Positions 54,896 through 62,549 of a stretch of 64,000 nt of DNA are shown piece after piece. The stretch spans positions 1,798,001 to 1,862,000 of the forward strand of contig CP148074.1 in assembly GCA_037482215.1 (NCBI GenBank), given 5' to 3'. Position 1 is the first letter of the stretch. Each line of letters opens with the position of its first letter. The notes below the pieces were generated by a model. It was not told the origin of the DNA. It saw only the letters and a list, made by a program, of their open reading frames with translations, and did not search any database. This DNA is from Pseudomonas mendocina. GTDB taxonomy: Bacteria > Pseudomonadota > Gammaproteobacteria > Pseudomonadales > Pseudomonadaceae. The position numbers and the translations under genes are program-made.

Positions 54896-55975
54896 TTAAT
54901 TCGGTTTCGGCCCTGTATAGGTTGACTGTGGTCTAATAAGGCGGCCATACAAATATTGCTCGCGGGCATGCGCAAGCCAGCCACCGATGCGGCCTATAGC
55001 AAAAATGCAGGTGAAGTCTTCCCGGCTAAATCCTAGGGAGTCGAGAAGTAGGGCGGTGTAGAACTCGACATTGGTGTGCAGTGGTTTTTGCGGTTTAAAT
55101 TCTTTTAAAACCTCAAGTGCTGTGCGCTCTACGTTGATCGCCAGATTAAGGCGATCACTGTCGATGGCTGACGAGTCTTTTAGACCGTCAATAGCCCGTT
55201 TCAGTGCATCGGCGCGCGGGTCTCTGACCTTGTAGATGCGGTGGCCAAAGCCCATTAGTCTGTCTCCGTTGCGCACGGTTTGTTCAAGCCAAGAGCGGGC
55301 ATTTGCGGCTGAGCCAATAGCGTCCAGCATGTCTAATACGGGACCAGGAGCACCACCGTGGAGCGGGCCTTTAAGGGCGCTTAGGGCGGCGACTGCTGAT
55401 GATGTCAGCCCTGCATGGGTTGAAGCCACTACACGGCTAGTGAAGGTCGATGCATTTAGTCCGTGATCAATGATGGTGACCAGGTAGGTGTCTAATGCCT
55501 GGGCGTGCTGCTCCGAGGCATCCAGCCCGGCCATATGCAGGATGTCTTGCGCATGGCTTGCGTCTGTTAACGGGGGGATCGAAGACTTTCCTTGGCGTGC
55601 ACGGATCAGCAGAGCGGTGAATACGGCAGGTGCTGCAACCAAGCGGATTGCCGTAGGCAAATCATTAGCGTCTTCAAGCTTTGCGAGCAGTGCTCTGAGT
55701 GCATCTACAACCGGCAGTGATTTTATTTGATCATCAGTGTGCTTGAAGTGCTCATATATTTCATGTCGTGCTGCTGAAAGTTGTTGGCGGATTATTTCAG
55801 GATCAAGGTTGTTTCCTAATAAATCCTGAAAGAGTTCCGTAATAACTTCTTCGTAGTCAAGAACGCCGGCGATATGGTCCAGATAGTGGCCGCGAATTAT
55901 AAGTTCGCCTTTTTCGCCATCAACGCTGGAAAGTCGGGTTTCTGCTGCAATAGCAGCATCAATTCCTAGGCTCAT
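54896..55975 (-). CDS. Citrate synthase family protein
   Basis: A 359-residue citrate synthase fold enzyme. Catalytic His206 (GPLHGGAPG) and His245 (GFGHRIYKVRDPRA) are kept. The catalytic acid is Glu304 (NVEFYTALL) in place of the Asp of GltA-type enzymes; NVEF-type sequences are known in the CitA-like subfamily. It is shorter than GltA (~430 residues). It could make citrate, 2-methylcitrate or a related alkylcitrate. GGAG lies upstream of the ATG. A TTGATT/AATCAA dyad at 56036-56052 is in its upstream region. Confidence 0.8.
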   Translation of the reverse strand: MSLGIDAAIAAETRLSSVDGEKGELIIRGHYLDHIAGVLDYEEVITELFQDLLGNNLDPEIIRQQLSAARHEIYEHFKHTDDQIKSLPVVDALRALLAKLEDANDLPTAIRLVAAPAVFTALLIRARQGKSSIPPLTDASHAQDILHMAGLDASEQHAQALDTYLVTIIDHGLNASTFTSRVVASTHAGLTSSAVAALSALKGPLHGGAPGPVLDMLDAIGSAANARSWLEQTVRNGDRLMGFGHRIYKVRDPRADALKRAIDGLKDSSAIDSDRLNLAINVERTALEVLKEFKPQKPLHTNVEFYTALLLDSLGFSREDFTCIFAIGRIGGWLAHAREQYLYGRLIRPQSTYTGPKPN

Positions 55976-56035
55976 AGTTATATCTCCTGCATCGACTGAT
56001 GTGGAATCTAGGAGCGCTCGGATGATGAGTCAATC

Positions 56036-56052
56036 TTGATTGAGTTAATCAA
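56036..56052. promoter_or_regulatory. 17-bp dyad upstream of citrate synthase paralog
   Basis: TTGATT-GAGTT-AATCAA is an inverted repeat 61-77 bases upstream of the ATG at 55975, in AT-rich DNA between the two paralogs. It is a candidate binding site for the helix-turn-helix paralog or an unlinked regulator. Confidence 0.35.
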
Positions 56053-56161
56053 CATAAAATAGGATTTATAAGGTTTTCTATGCGGCTTATAACTTTTTAT
56101 CTTGTCGGATTGGAGGAAGTTCCATGCTTTTAGATAGGATTGGTATGTTATTAATTTGTTT

Positions 56162-57313
56162 TTAATTGATAAATCGCGCCCTTGGCCTTATCAGGTTGCC
56201 GTTCTCAACTTGCTCTAAGGCATGTGCTAGCCAGCCAACGCATCGGCTGGCTATGTACAGGGCAAGGGGGGCATCCCCAGGCAGGTCGTAGACTAGGGCC
56301 AAGCAGCCGAGAGCGTAGTCAATATTAGGGTGTTCTCCGCTGAGCTGAGTCCCCCAGTACTCAAGCTCGGCCATGCTATCCGGGCGGGGAAGTCCTTGCA
56401 GTATTGCTAAGGCGCGGGCATCACCGTTTGGGTAGAGCGGATGGCCAAAACCCGGTAAGCGTTTCTTTTGGGTTAACCAGTCGCTGACGGCTTTTTGTGC
56501 GCCGTGTGCCGTCGATTCACAGACTAATGAGTTGAACTCCTGCGTAGCCCTGCCATGTAGAGGCCCTCCCAGAGCGGACAGGCCTGCGAGCACCCCGGAG
56601 GCGAGGCTGGCACCGGTTGATATGACGACCCGAGTGGCGAAGGTTGAGGCATTCAGTTCATGGTCGGCTAACAGGCATAAGGCCTGACGAATATGTGTCT
56701 CGGCTTGCGGGCGCTGCCAGGCATGGCTGATTTGTGCGCTGATATCTCCGCCAGCACGGATTACAGTGCTTCCGAAGGCTGAGCAGATTAGGGTGGAAAG
56801 GAGCGCTTTTGCCTCAGTTTGAAGTTCGCTGAGGGGGAGCTCCAAACTTGGTGCTGCTATGTATGCCAGTTGGCTGATCGCTGATAGTGCACGGCTAAAT
56901 ACTAATGTCGCCGGGTAGTCGGTTGTGTCACCGGCAGTACTTGCTGGAGCGCTGAGCACCACGTGCTTGCAGCGCCAGAGCAGGCTGGCAATTGATTCCA
57001 GGGAGTGGGATTTGGACAGGCCCACAGCATCTTCTGCCCGGTAAAGAAGGGTGTCGTTGGCTACGGTGGAAATGGAGGTGGCCATAATCGGTTGTCCCCA
57101 GCCGGTGGCCTCTGACATCAATTCCTCAATTCGTTTAGGGCCTCTGCGCGTATCACTGAGACGGGCGATGTCGCCTGCGTGATAAAGGCTCTTACGGGAG
57201 TCGTTCGGGTCAGCTTTGGTGCGTACTTTGCCTCTGCTGACGTTGGCATACAGGGTTTGCGCTCTCACGTTAAGCAAGGCCAGCGCTTCCGCTGAGCTGA
57301 GCCAGTTATGCAT
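56162..57313 (-). CDS. Citrate synthase paralog with N-terminal helix-turn-helix
   Basis: A 383-residue two-part protein. Residues ~4-60 (WLSSAEALALLNV, RAQTLYANVSRGKV, GDIARLSDTRR) form a MerR/excisionase-like helix-turn-helix. Residues ~85-380 form a citrate synthase domain keeping the His253 (GPLHGRATQ), His291 (GFGHPLYPNGDARA) and Asp332 (NIDYALG) triad. The combination suggests a metabolite-sensing regulator or a bifunctional enzyme. It lies upstream of the stand-alone paralog in the same direction with a 186-base gap. The domain architecture occurs in other bacteria but its role is not known to me. Confidence 0.8.
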   Translation of the reverse strand: MHNWLSSAEALALLNVRAQTLYANVSRGKVRTKADPNDSRKSLYHAGDIARLSDTRRGPKRIEELMSEATGWGQPIMATSISTVANDTLLYRAEDAVGLSKSHSLESIASLLWRCKHVVLSAPASTAGDTTDYPATLVFSRALSAISQLAYIAAPSLELPLSELQTEAKALLSTLICSAFGSTVIRAGGDISAQISHAWQRPQAETHIRQALCLLADHELNASTFATRVVISTGASLASGVLAGLSALGGPLHGRATQEFNSLVCESTAHGAQKAVSDWLTQKKRLPGFGHPLYPNGDARALAILQGLPRPDSMAELEYWGTQLSGEHPNIDYALGCLALVYDLPGDAPLALYIASRCVGWLAHALEQVENGNLIRPRARFIN

Positions 57314-57872
57314 TCCACACTCCTTTGCGGCAGTTTAGGACTCATGATGCCTGTCAGTCCTGAGAGTCACCTATATCGCTGTGGTTCGACTGCTGCACTA
57401 TATTTTAGCGCCCCAAACAGAACGACTTGCTGTGCTCAGATTTGAGATTGTCTAGTCAGACAAACTGCTTCACTGAGTGGCTTCTGCCATAGATGTCGCT
57501 TTAACGAAAGTGGTTTTTGTGCCTTGAAAAAGGGCATTTTTGTCGCATCCCGCTCAGACTTGTGCACATTACTGATACATGTCAGTGAATCGTGGCGGTT
57601 AGTTGTTATAAGCCCTGCCCAATACCATTTGGTTTTGTAAATCAATGAAAAATATGATTTTTTTTCTTTGGCGAAAAAATCATCAAACTGACCTTAGCCC
57701 CCATGCCATCAGGGGTGAGAGCGACTGCACCCATGTTATCCACGTAGTTATCCACAGGTTCTGTGGATTACATCTGATGTGGCTCTAGGACGCATATTCC
57801 AGAAGCACCTGTGACTTTACTGTGCCGAAAAAAGGAGTAGAGTGCGCGCCTTTCGCGCCACTTTGACTTTGT
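57314..57872. other. Long intergenic region with operator-like dyads and DnaA-box-like cluster
   Basis: A 559-base gap upstream of both the HTH-citrate synthase (minus) and Sel1 (plus) genes. Visible structure: TTGTCT-AGTC-AGACAA at 57448-57463 (candidate GntR- or HTH-type operator), a 10-bp inverted repeat ATGATTTTTT/AAAAAATCAT at 57654-57683 (terminator-like), and three DnaA-box-like sequences at 57736-57770. No gene is recognised. Confidence 0.5.
57736..57770. promoter_or_regulatory. Cluster of DnaA-box-like 9-mers
   Basis: TTATCCACG (57736-57744), TTATCCACA (57748-57756, perfect consensus) and, on the minus strand, TAATCCACA (57762-57770) occur within 35 bases. The spacing of 12 and 14 bases start to start is close to one helical turn. 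dnaA, dnaN and other origin genes are absent here, so a regulatory or DnaA-titration site is more likely than an origin. Confidence 0.5.
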
Positions 57873-58280
57873 ATGCCTCGCGTTATTTCCCGGCCTGTTT
57901 CGGCCCCACTTCCTCGCATCCACCATCTCAGCACTTGGCTTGCTTTACGCATGCTCGACAGCCGGAGCCTGGGGCAGCGGGTGGGTACCAAACGTCTGGC
58001 GGGGCGTCTGCTCAAGCAGCCCGCTTTGCAAGGTCTGGTACCGGCACAGCTGCGTCTGGGGCAAATGCTTTGTCGCGATTGCGGTAACCCCCGTGATCGA
58101 CGCATGGGCTTTGAGCTGTTGCGTCAGGCCGCCCGTTCCGGTGATCTGTCTGCTCAGTTGGAGCTGGGACAGCTGTACAGTCATCCACGTACCAGTGAAC
58201 CACAGCAGGCGCGCTACTGGCTTGAGCTGGCTGCTGCTCAAGGTTCAGCCGAAGCCGTTGAGCTGCTTAAACAGCTCTGA
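57873..58280 (+). CDS. Sel1-repeat protein
   Basis: A 135-residue protein with about three Sel1-like (TPR-related) repeats: LVPAQLRLGQMLCRDCGNPRD, GFELLRQAARSGDLSAQLELGQLY, and ARYWLELAAAQGSAEAVELL. No signal peptide is evident; a basic helical N-terminus precedes the repeats. Such repeats mediate protein contacts. It precedes rmuC by 51 bases in the same direction. Confidence 0.75.
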   Translation: MPRVISRPVSAPLPRIHHLSTWLALRMLDSRSLGQRVGTKRLAGRLLKQPALQGLVPAQLRLGQMLCRDCGNPRDRRMGFELLRQAARSGDLSAQLELGQLYSHPRTSEPQQARYWLELAAAQGSAEAVELLKQL

Positions 58281-58331
58281 TTACGCCGGTGTGGCTGGTT
58301 ATACTCCAGCCTCTGGTTTGCGGAGTTGTTT

Positions 58332-59819
58332 ATGCCTATTGATCTGTCTGTTGCTTTGATCCCGGCTGTGTTGGGTTTTGTCTTGGCGGCGTTGCCATTG
58401 GCGGCATTTGCCTGGTCGTTGCAACGGCGTCTTGCCAGTCAACAGGCATTGGTGAGTGTCCTAGATGAACGCTTGAGCAATGCTCAGCTGGCTCAGGATG
58501 GCCTGGCTGCACAACTGGACGCTTGCCGTGATGAGTTGTCCGCCATCAGCGAAATCAAGGCTGATCAACAAGCCGAATTGGCCGCGTTACGCCGTGAAGC
58601 TGAGTTGTTGCAACAGGAGCGCCAGGTTGCCCGCGAAGCTTCACAAGAGTGGGCTGGCCAGCGAGCCCGTCAAGAAGCCGAAATCCGCCAGCTCGACGCC
58701 CAGCGAGCAGCCCTCAGCGCCGAGCTGAAGGAGCAGCAGGACAGCCATCAACAGCGCCTCAATGATCTGCAGAGTGCTCGTGACGAGCTGCGTGCGCAGT
58801 TCGCCGAGCTGGCGGGGAAGATTTTTGATGAGCGCGAACAACGCTTTGCTGAAACCAGCCAGCAGCAACTGGTGCAATTGCTTGACCCGCTCAAGGAGCG
58901 CATTCAGTCCTTTGAAAAACGGGTAGAGGAGAGCTATCAGCAGGAGGCGCGTGAGCGTTTCTCTCTTGGCAAGGAGCTGGAACGCTTGCAGCAGCTCAAC
59001 CAGCGTCTGGGCGATGAAGCCACAAACCTGACCCGCGCCCTTAAGGGCCAGAAAACCCAAGGCAACTGGGGCGAGCTGGTGCTAGAGCGGGTGCTGGAAC
59101 ATGCCGGTTTGGAGAAGGGGCGTGAGTACCAGACTCAGGTCAGCCTGAAGAGCCCTGAGGGTGAGCGCTTTCAACCTGACGTACTGATCCAGCTGCCGGG
59201 TGACAAGCAGGTGGTGGTGGATGCCAAAGTTAGCCTCACGGCTTACCAGCAGTTTATTGCGGCTGAGGATGAAGTCGCCCGGCAGCAAGCCTTGAAGCAG
59301 CATGTGCTGTCTCTGCGCGGTCACCTCAAAGGACTCTCGCACAAGGACTATCAACGTCTTGAAGGCTTGCACAGCTTGGACTTCGTGTTGCTCTTTGTGC
59401 CGATTGAGGCGGCGTTCGCTTCGGCTTTGCAGGCTGATCCTGGTTTGTTTCAGGAGGCGTTCGACCAGCATATCGTGATCGTCAGTCCAACCACGTTGCT
59501 GGCCACGCTGCGGGTGATCGACAGCCTCTGGCGGCAGGAACGGCAAAGTCAGAATGCCCTTGAAATAGCCGAGCGTGCCGGAGCGCTGTACGACAAGTTT
59601 GTTGCTTTCGTACAGGATCTGGATGAAGTCGGCAGCCGGGTTCAGCAACTCGATAAGGCTTATGCAGCGGCACGCAATAAACTCTGCGACGGCCGCGGCA
59701 ATATCATCAGTCGCGTGGAAAACCTTAAGCTGCTTGGTGCCCGCGCCAGCAAGAGCTTGTCGCCAGATCTGCTGGAGCGGGCGTCCGGGCTGGAGCTACT
59801 GGATCAGTCGGGCGACTGA
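58332..59819 (+). CDS. rmuC: RmuC family DNA recombination protein
   Basis: A 495-residue protein with an N-terminal TM (about residues 5-27), a long coiled coil (about 30-230), and the C-terminal RmuC nuclease-like domain (GNWGELVLERVLEHAGLEKG, LPGDKQVVVDAKVSL, FVPIEAAFASAL). RmuC limits inversion events at short inverted repeats. ATG 58332 has GGAG six bases upstream. Its TGA stop abuts the stop of the converging DUF4010 gene in the palindrome TGATCA. Confidence 0.9.
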   Translation: MPIDLSVALIPAVLGFVLAALPLAAFAWSLQRRLASQQALVSVLDERLSNAQLAQDGLAAQLDACRDELSAISEIKADQQAELAALRREAELLQQERQVAREASQEWAGQRARQEAEIRQLDAQRAALSAELKEQQDSHQQRLNDLQSARDELRAQFAELAGKIFDEREQRFAETSQQQLVQLLDPLKERIQSFEKRVEESYQQEARERFSLGKELERLQQLNQRLGDEATNLTRALKGQKTQGNWGELVLERVLEHAGLEKGREYQTQVSLKSPEGERFQPDVLIQLPGDKQVVVDAKVSLTAYQQFIAAEDEVARQQALKQHVLSLRGHLKGLSHKDYQRLEGLHSLDFVLLFVPIEAAFASALQADPGLFQEAFDQHIVIVSPTTLLATLRVIDSLWRQERQSQNALEIAERAGALYDKFVAFVQDLDEVGSRVQQLDKAYAAARNKLCDGRGNIISRVENLKLLGARASKSLSPDLLERASGLELLDQSGD

Positions 59820-61082
59820 TCAGGCCTCCATTAGCATCAGCAATACACCGCCAGCCAATAGTCCGCTGACGATGATCGGCAAGGTTGCCAGCGCCAGTCT
59901 GCGACCGCCGATCAGAGCGATCAGCCCGGCTTTGACCAAGCTGTTGCTCAATACCGCCAGGAATATCCCTTGTACGGCCACGTGCTGACTTAACTCACCC
60001 TGAGCACTGCGGGCCAGTGACAGGGTGATGGCATCCACGTCGGCCAGGCCTGATAGCAGTGCGACCAGATAAACCCCCACATCCCCCAGCCAATGCTGGG
60101 CGGCCTCAACCAGAAACAGAATGACCGCCAGAAGTAATGCAAAGCGTAATGCTGGCGCTAATTCAAAGGGGTTCTTTAACGGTGGTTCTGCCTGTTCGGC
60201 AACCTCTTGGCTGGCGCGCAGGTAATGGAACAGCGCCCCGCCCGCATAAATCAGCATGGTGAGCAGTAGGGGCCAAGTCAGTTGAGGCAGCAAGCTGCGG
60301 TTGATCAGGCCGACTTCAAGCAGCACGCGCGGGAACATCAGGGCTGAGGTGGCCAGCAGGCCGCAGGTGAGGATGGCGTTGAGATTGCGCCCCTGAGCGA
60401 GCCGGGCGAGGGTAATGGTCATGGCTGTTGAAGACACCATGCCACCCAGCAGGGCCGTGATCAGCAGGCCATGGCGGGTGCCCACCAGGCGGATGGCCAT
60501 ATAGGCAGCGAAGCCAATGCTGGCGATCAGTACCACCATCCACCACATTTCGTACGGATTGAATGCAGCCCAAGGGCCGTAGCCCTGATTGGGCAGGGCA
60601 GGCAGTAGCACTAATGAGATAAACAGCAGTTTCAGTGCGCCAGACAGTTCGGCTTCCGATAGTTTTTGCAGAGCCCCGTGGAGAACCTGTTTCAGACTAA
60701 GCAGTAAGGCCACTGCCACCGCCCCGGCGGCGGCAACCCCGGCATAACCTGCCATGGCCAAGCTGCCGAGCAGAAAGGTAATCAGCAGGGCTACCTCACT
60801 GGTCAGGCCTAGGTCACCCTTGTTGCTCATCTCGCCGCAGTAAGACGCCACCACCAGCACCGCGAAGCCGGCGAAGATGACAGCCCATCCGGCAACACCG
60901 AAATGTGTTCCAAGCAGCATGGCAAAGGCGCCTAAGAGGCTGCTCAGGGCGAAAGTGCGGATTCCTGCGACCAGCTTTGAGTCATCGCTGTTGCGGCTCT
61001 GCCAGCCGCGCTCGGCACCAATCAGCAAACCAGCCGCTAATGCGCTGGCAAAATTCAGCAGTGTGTCGAACGCTTCTGGCAT
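59820..61082 (-). CDS. MgtC/SapB- and DUF4010-domain membrane protein
   Basis: A 420-residue protein with about 12 TM helices. The N-terminal ALAAGLLIGAERGWQSR and GIRTFALSSLLGA are MgtC/SapB-like, and the C-terminal half is DUF4010 with GLADVDAITLSLARSA. I place the start at 61082 (MPEAFDTLLNFASALAAG); a frame extending to 61250 would run through the toxin-antitoxin promoter. Transport substrate unknown. Confidence 0.82.
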   Translation of the reverse strand: MPEAFDTLLNFASALAAGLLIGAERGWQSRNSDDSKLVAGIRTFALSSLLGAFAMLLGTHFGVAGWAVIFAGFAVLVVASYCGEMSNKGDLGLTSEVALLITFLLGSLAMAGYAGVAAAGAVAVALLLSLKQVLHGALQKLSEAELSGALKLLFISLVLLPALPNQGYGPWAAFNPYEMWWMVVLIASIGFAAYMAIRLVGTRHGLLITALLGGMVSSTAMTITLARLAQGRNLNAILTCGLLATSALMFPRVLLEVGLINRSLLPQLTWPLLLTMLIYAGGALFHYLRASQEVAEQAEPPLKNPFELAPALRFALLLAVILFLVEAAQHWLGDVGVYLVALLSGLADVDAITLSLARSAQGELSQHVAVQGIFLAVLSNSLVKAGLIALIGGRRLALATLPIIVSGLLAGGVLLMLMEA

Positions 61083-61232
61083 CTCATGGGGTCCAAGGCA
61101 GCAGGTTTGTTTAAGCACCGTACTGTGCGGGGGCGATTGAAAATATTCAATACGATGGTTCCAAGACGATGTGTCCAGAGTTGCGGTGTAATCACCTCGT
61201 TCTTTGCGTGCTACGTCTATACTAGCAACATA

Positions 61233-61279
61233 TTTGTCTCTGTAGACCAATTATGGATATTATTGTGTCTATAGATACA
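61233..61279. promoter_or_regulatory. Promoter/operator of the Xre-RES toxin-antitoxin operon
   Basis: Two dyads share a TGTCTnTA-like half: GTCTCTGTAGAC (61236-61247) and TGTGTCTATAGATACA (61264-61279, 14 of 16 positions symmetric). Their centres are 30 bp apart, three helical turns. A possible promoter TTGTCT-18-TATTAT lies at 61234-61263, so the first dyad covers -35 and the second the transcription start. This fits autorepression by the Xre/ParS antitoxin. Confidence 0.55.
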
Positions 61280-61293
61280 GAAGAGGCCTCACT

Positions 61294-61689
61294 ATGAGTG
61301 CTGTACTGCAAGAAAGAGCCTTCACAACGGACGATTGCCGCAAAGTGCTCAGTGCGGCTGCGAATATTCTTGCCAAGTGGAAGGCTACAACCGAACTGGC
61401 CTGCAAAATCCTGCGCGTATCGCGCAGCACCTTGGCGCGCGCTCAAAGCGGTAAGCCGGTTGATTTAGACGCGGATCAAATCAGCCGTGCCAGCATCATT
61501 CTCAATTGCCATGCAGCGCTGAGAACCGTGTTTGATAACCCCGAGAACGTCTACGGTTTCGTCAACATGAAGAATCACAACCCGTTCTTCAACGGCAAAT
61601 CACCGCTGGAAATCATGTCCAGCGGCCAGTTTGTGTCGCTCTACGAAACCTATAAGCGCATTGACGCATTGCGCGGTGCAGGCTGGTGA
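61294..61689 (+). CDS. Xre/MbcA/ParS-type antitoxin
   Basis: A 131-residue antitoxin with an N-terminal Xre-like helix-turn-helix (LACKILRVSRSTLARAQSG, about 35-55) and a C-terminal toxin-binding DUF2384-type domain (NCHAALRTVF, NPFFNGKSPLEIMSSGQ). It precedes the RES toxin and overlaps its start by four bases (GTGA). It should neutralise the toxin and repress the operon through the dyads upstream. Confidence 0.9.
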   Translation: MSAVLQERAFTTDDCRKVLSAAANILAKWKATTELACKILRVSRSTLARAQSGKPVDLDADQISRASIILNCHAALRTVFDNPENVYGFVNMKNHNPFFNGKSPLEIMSSGQFVSLYETYKRIDALRGAGW

Positions 61690-62378
61690 AGCTGAGTCAT
61701 CTGCCTGTGCTGGGCAAGACAGAGGTGCGAGGCTATCGCCTAATCAACTCCAAGTTCCCGCCAACCTCGTTGTTTGACGACGTGGCCAGCGCTGAGGACT
61801 TTGATGTGCTCTACATGGCCCAAGCGCTGACCAATCCGCGTATTCAGGTGGAATTGGGTAACTTGTCGCTGATTCCACGGGAGGAAATTCCATTCGGCAT
61901 CAAGGGATGTAACTACGCGACAGGGCCATTCACCCATGTAAATCCTGACGGGTCGCGTTTCAGTGATGGTCGATTCGGTGTCCTGTACATTGCGGACGAG
62001 TTAGAGACGGCTATTGCTGAGGTGAGCTATCACCAGACGCTCTATTGGCCCCAAGTGCCTGACCTGCATTACGACCGCTTTGTATTTCGTGGGCTCAGGT
62101 GCACCTTCAATCAAGGTGGCATGCTTGATCTAAGCGCGGTGCCGTTAAGTGATGCGATCTACTCGCCTGACGATTACAGCGCCAGCCGTGGCGTGGGAAT
62201 TAAGGCCAGAGAGGAGGGCGTACCGGGTTTGCGTTACTGTTCGGTGCGCCGAGTGGGCCAGCTGTGCTGGGCGTTGATGACGCCACGCTGTGTCACTGAG
62301 GTGATTCAAACTGCCCATTTTGAAATGGTCTGGAATAAGCGAATTACGCAGATAAGCAAGCTCAGTGCGTTCAAATAA
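61686..62378 (+). CDS. RES-domain toxin
   Basis: A 230-residue RES toxin of the ADP-ribosyltransferase-like fold; characterised relatives degrade NAD+ or ADP-ribosylate a target and cause growth arrest. The Arg (YRLINSKF), Glu (DELETAIAEVSYH) and Ser (YCSVRR) that name the family are in order. It starts with GTG 61686 within the antitoxin stop. Intact toxin and antitoxin suggest an active module. Confidence 0.9.
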   Translation: MKLSHLPVLGKTEVRGYRLINSKFPPTSLFDDVASAEDFDVLYMAQALTNPRIQVELGNLSLIPREEIPFGIKGCNYATGPFTHVNPDGSRFSDGRFGVLYIADELETAIAEVSYHQTLYWPQVPDLHYDRFVFRGLRCTFNQGGMLDLSAVPLSDAIYSPDDYSASRGVGIKAREEGVPGLRYCSVRRVGQLCWALMTPRCVTEVIQTAHFEMVWNKRITQISKLSAFK

Positions 62379-62549
62379 AGCTGCTTAATTACTTCAGGCA
62401 TGGGTGCGACAGCTCGCACAGGGATTCGCTATAGTCGGCTCTTGCGCACCGGTTTATGGGTGTATAGAGGCCGTTAGGTAAGGTGTGGCTTAATCCGCCG
62501 CCTTGCAGTCAAATCAGCACAAGTCATTGCAGACAAGGATATAAGAACG

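Noticed and set aside
57736..57770. Chromosomal replication origin
   Set aside because: Only three DnaA-like boxes are present, without dnaA, dnaN, gyrB, rpmH or a convincing AT-rich unwinding element beside them.
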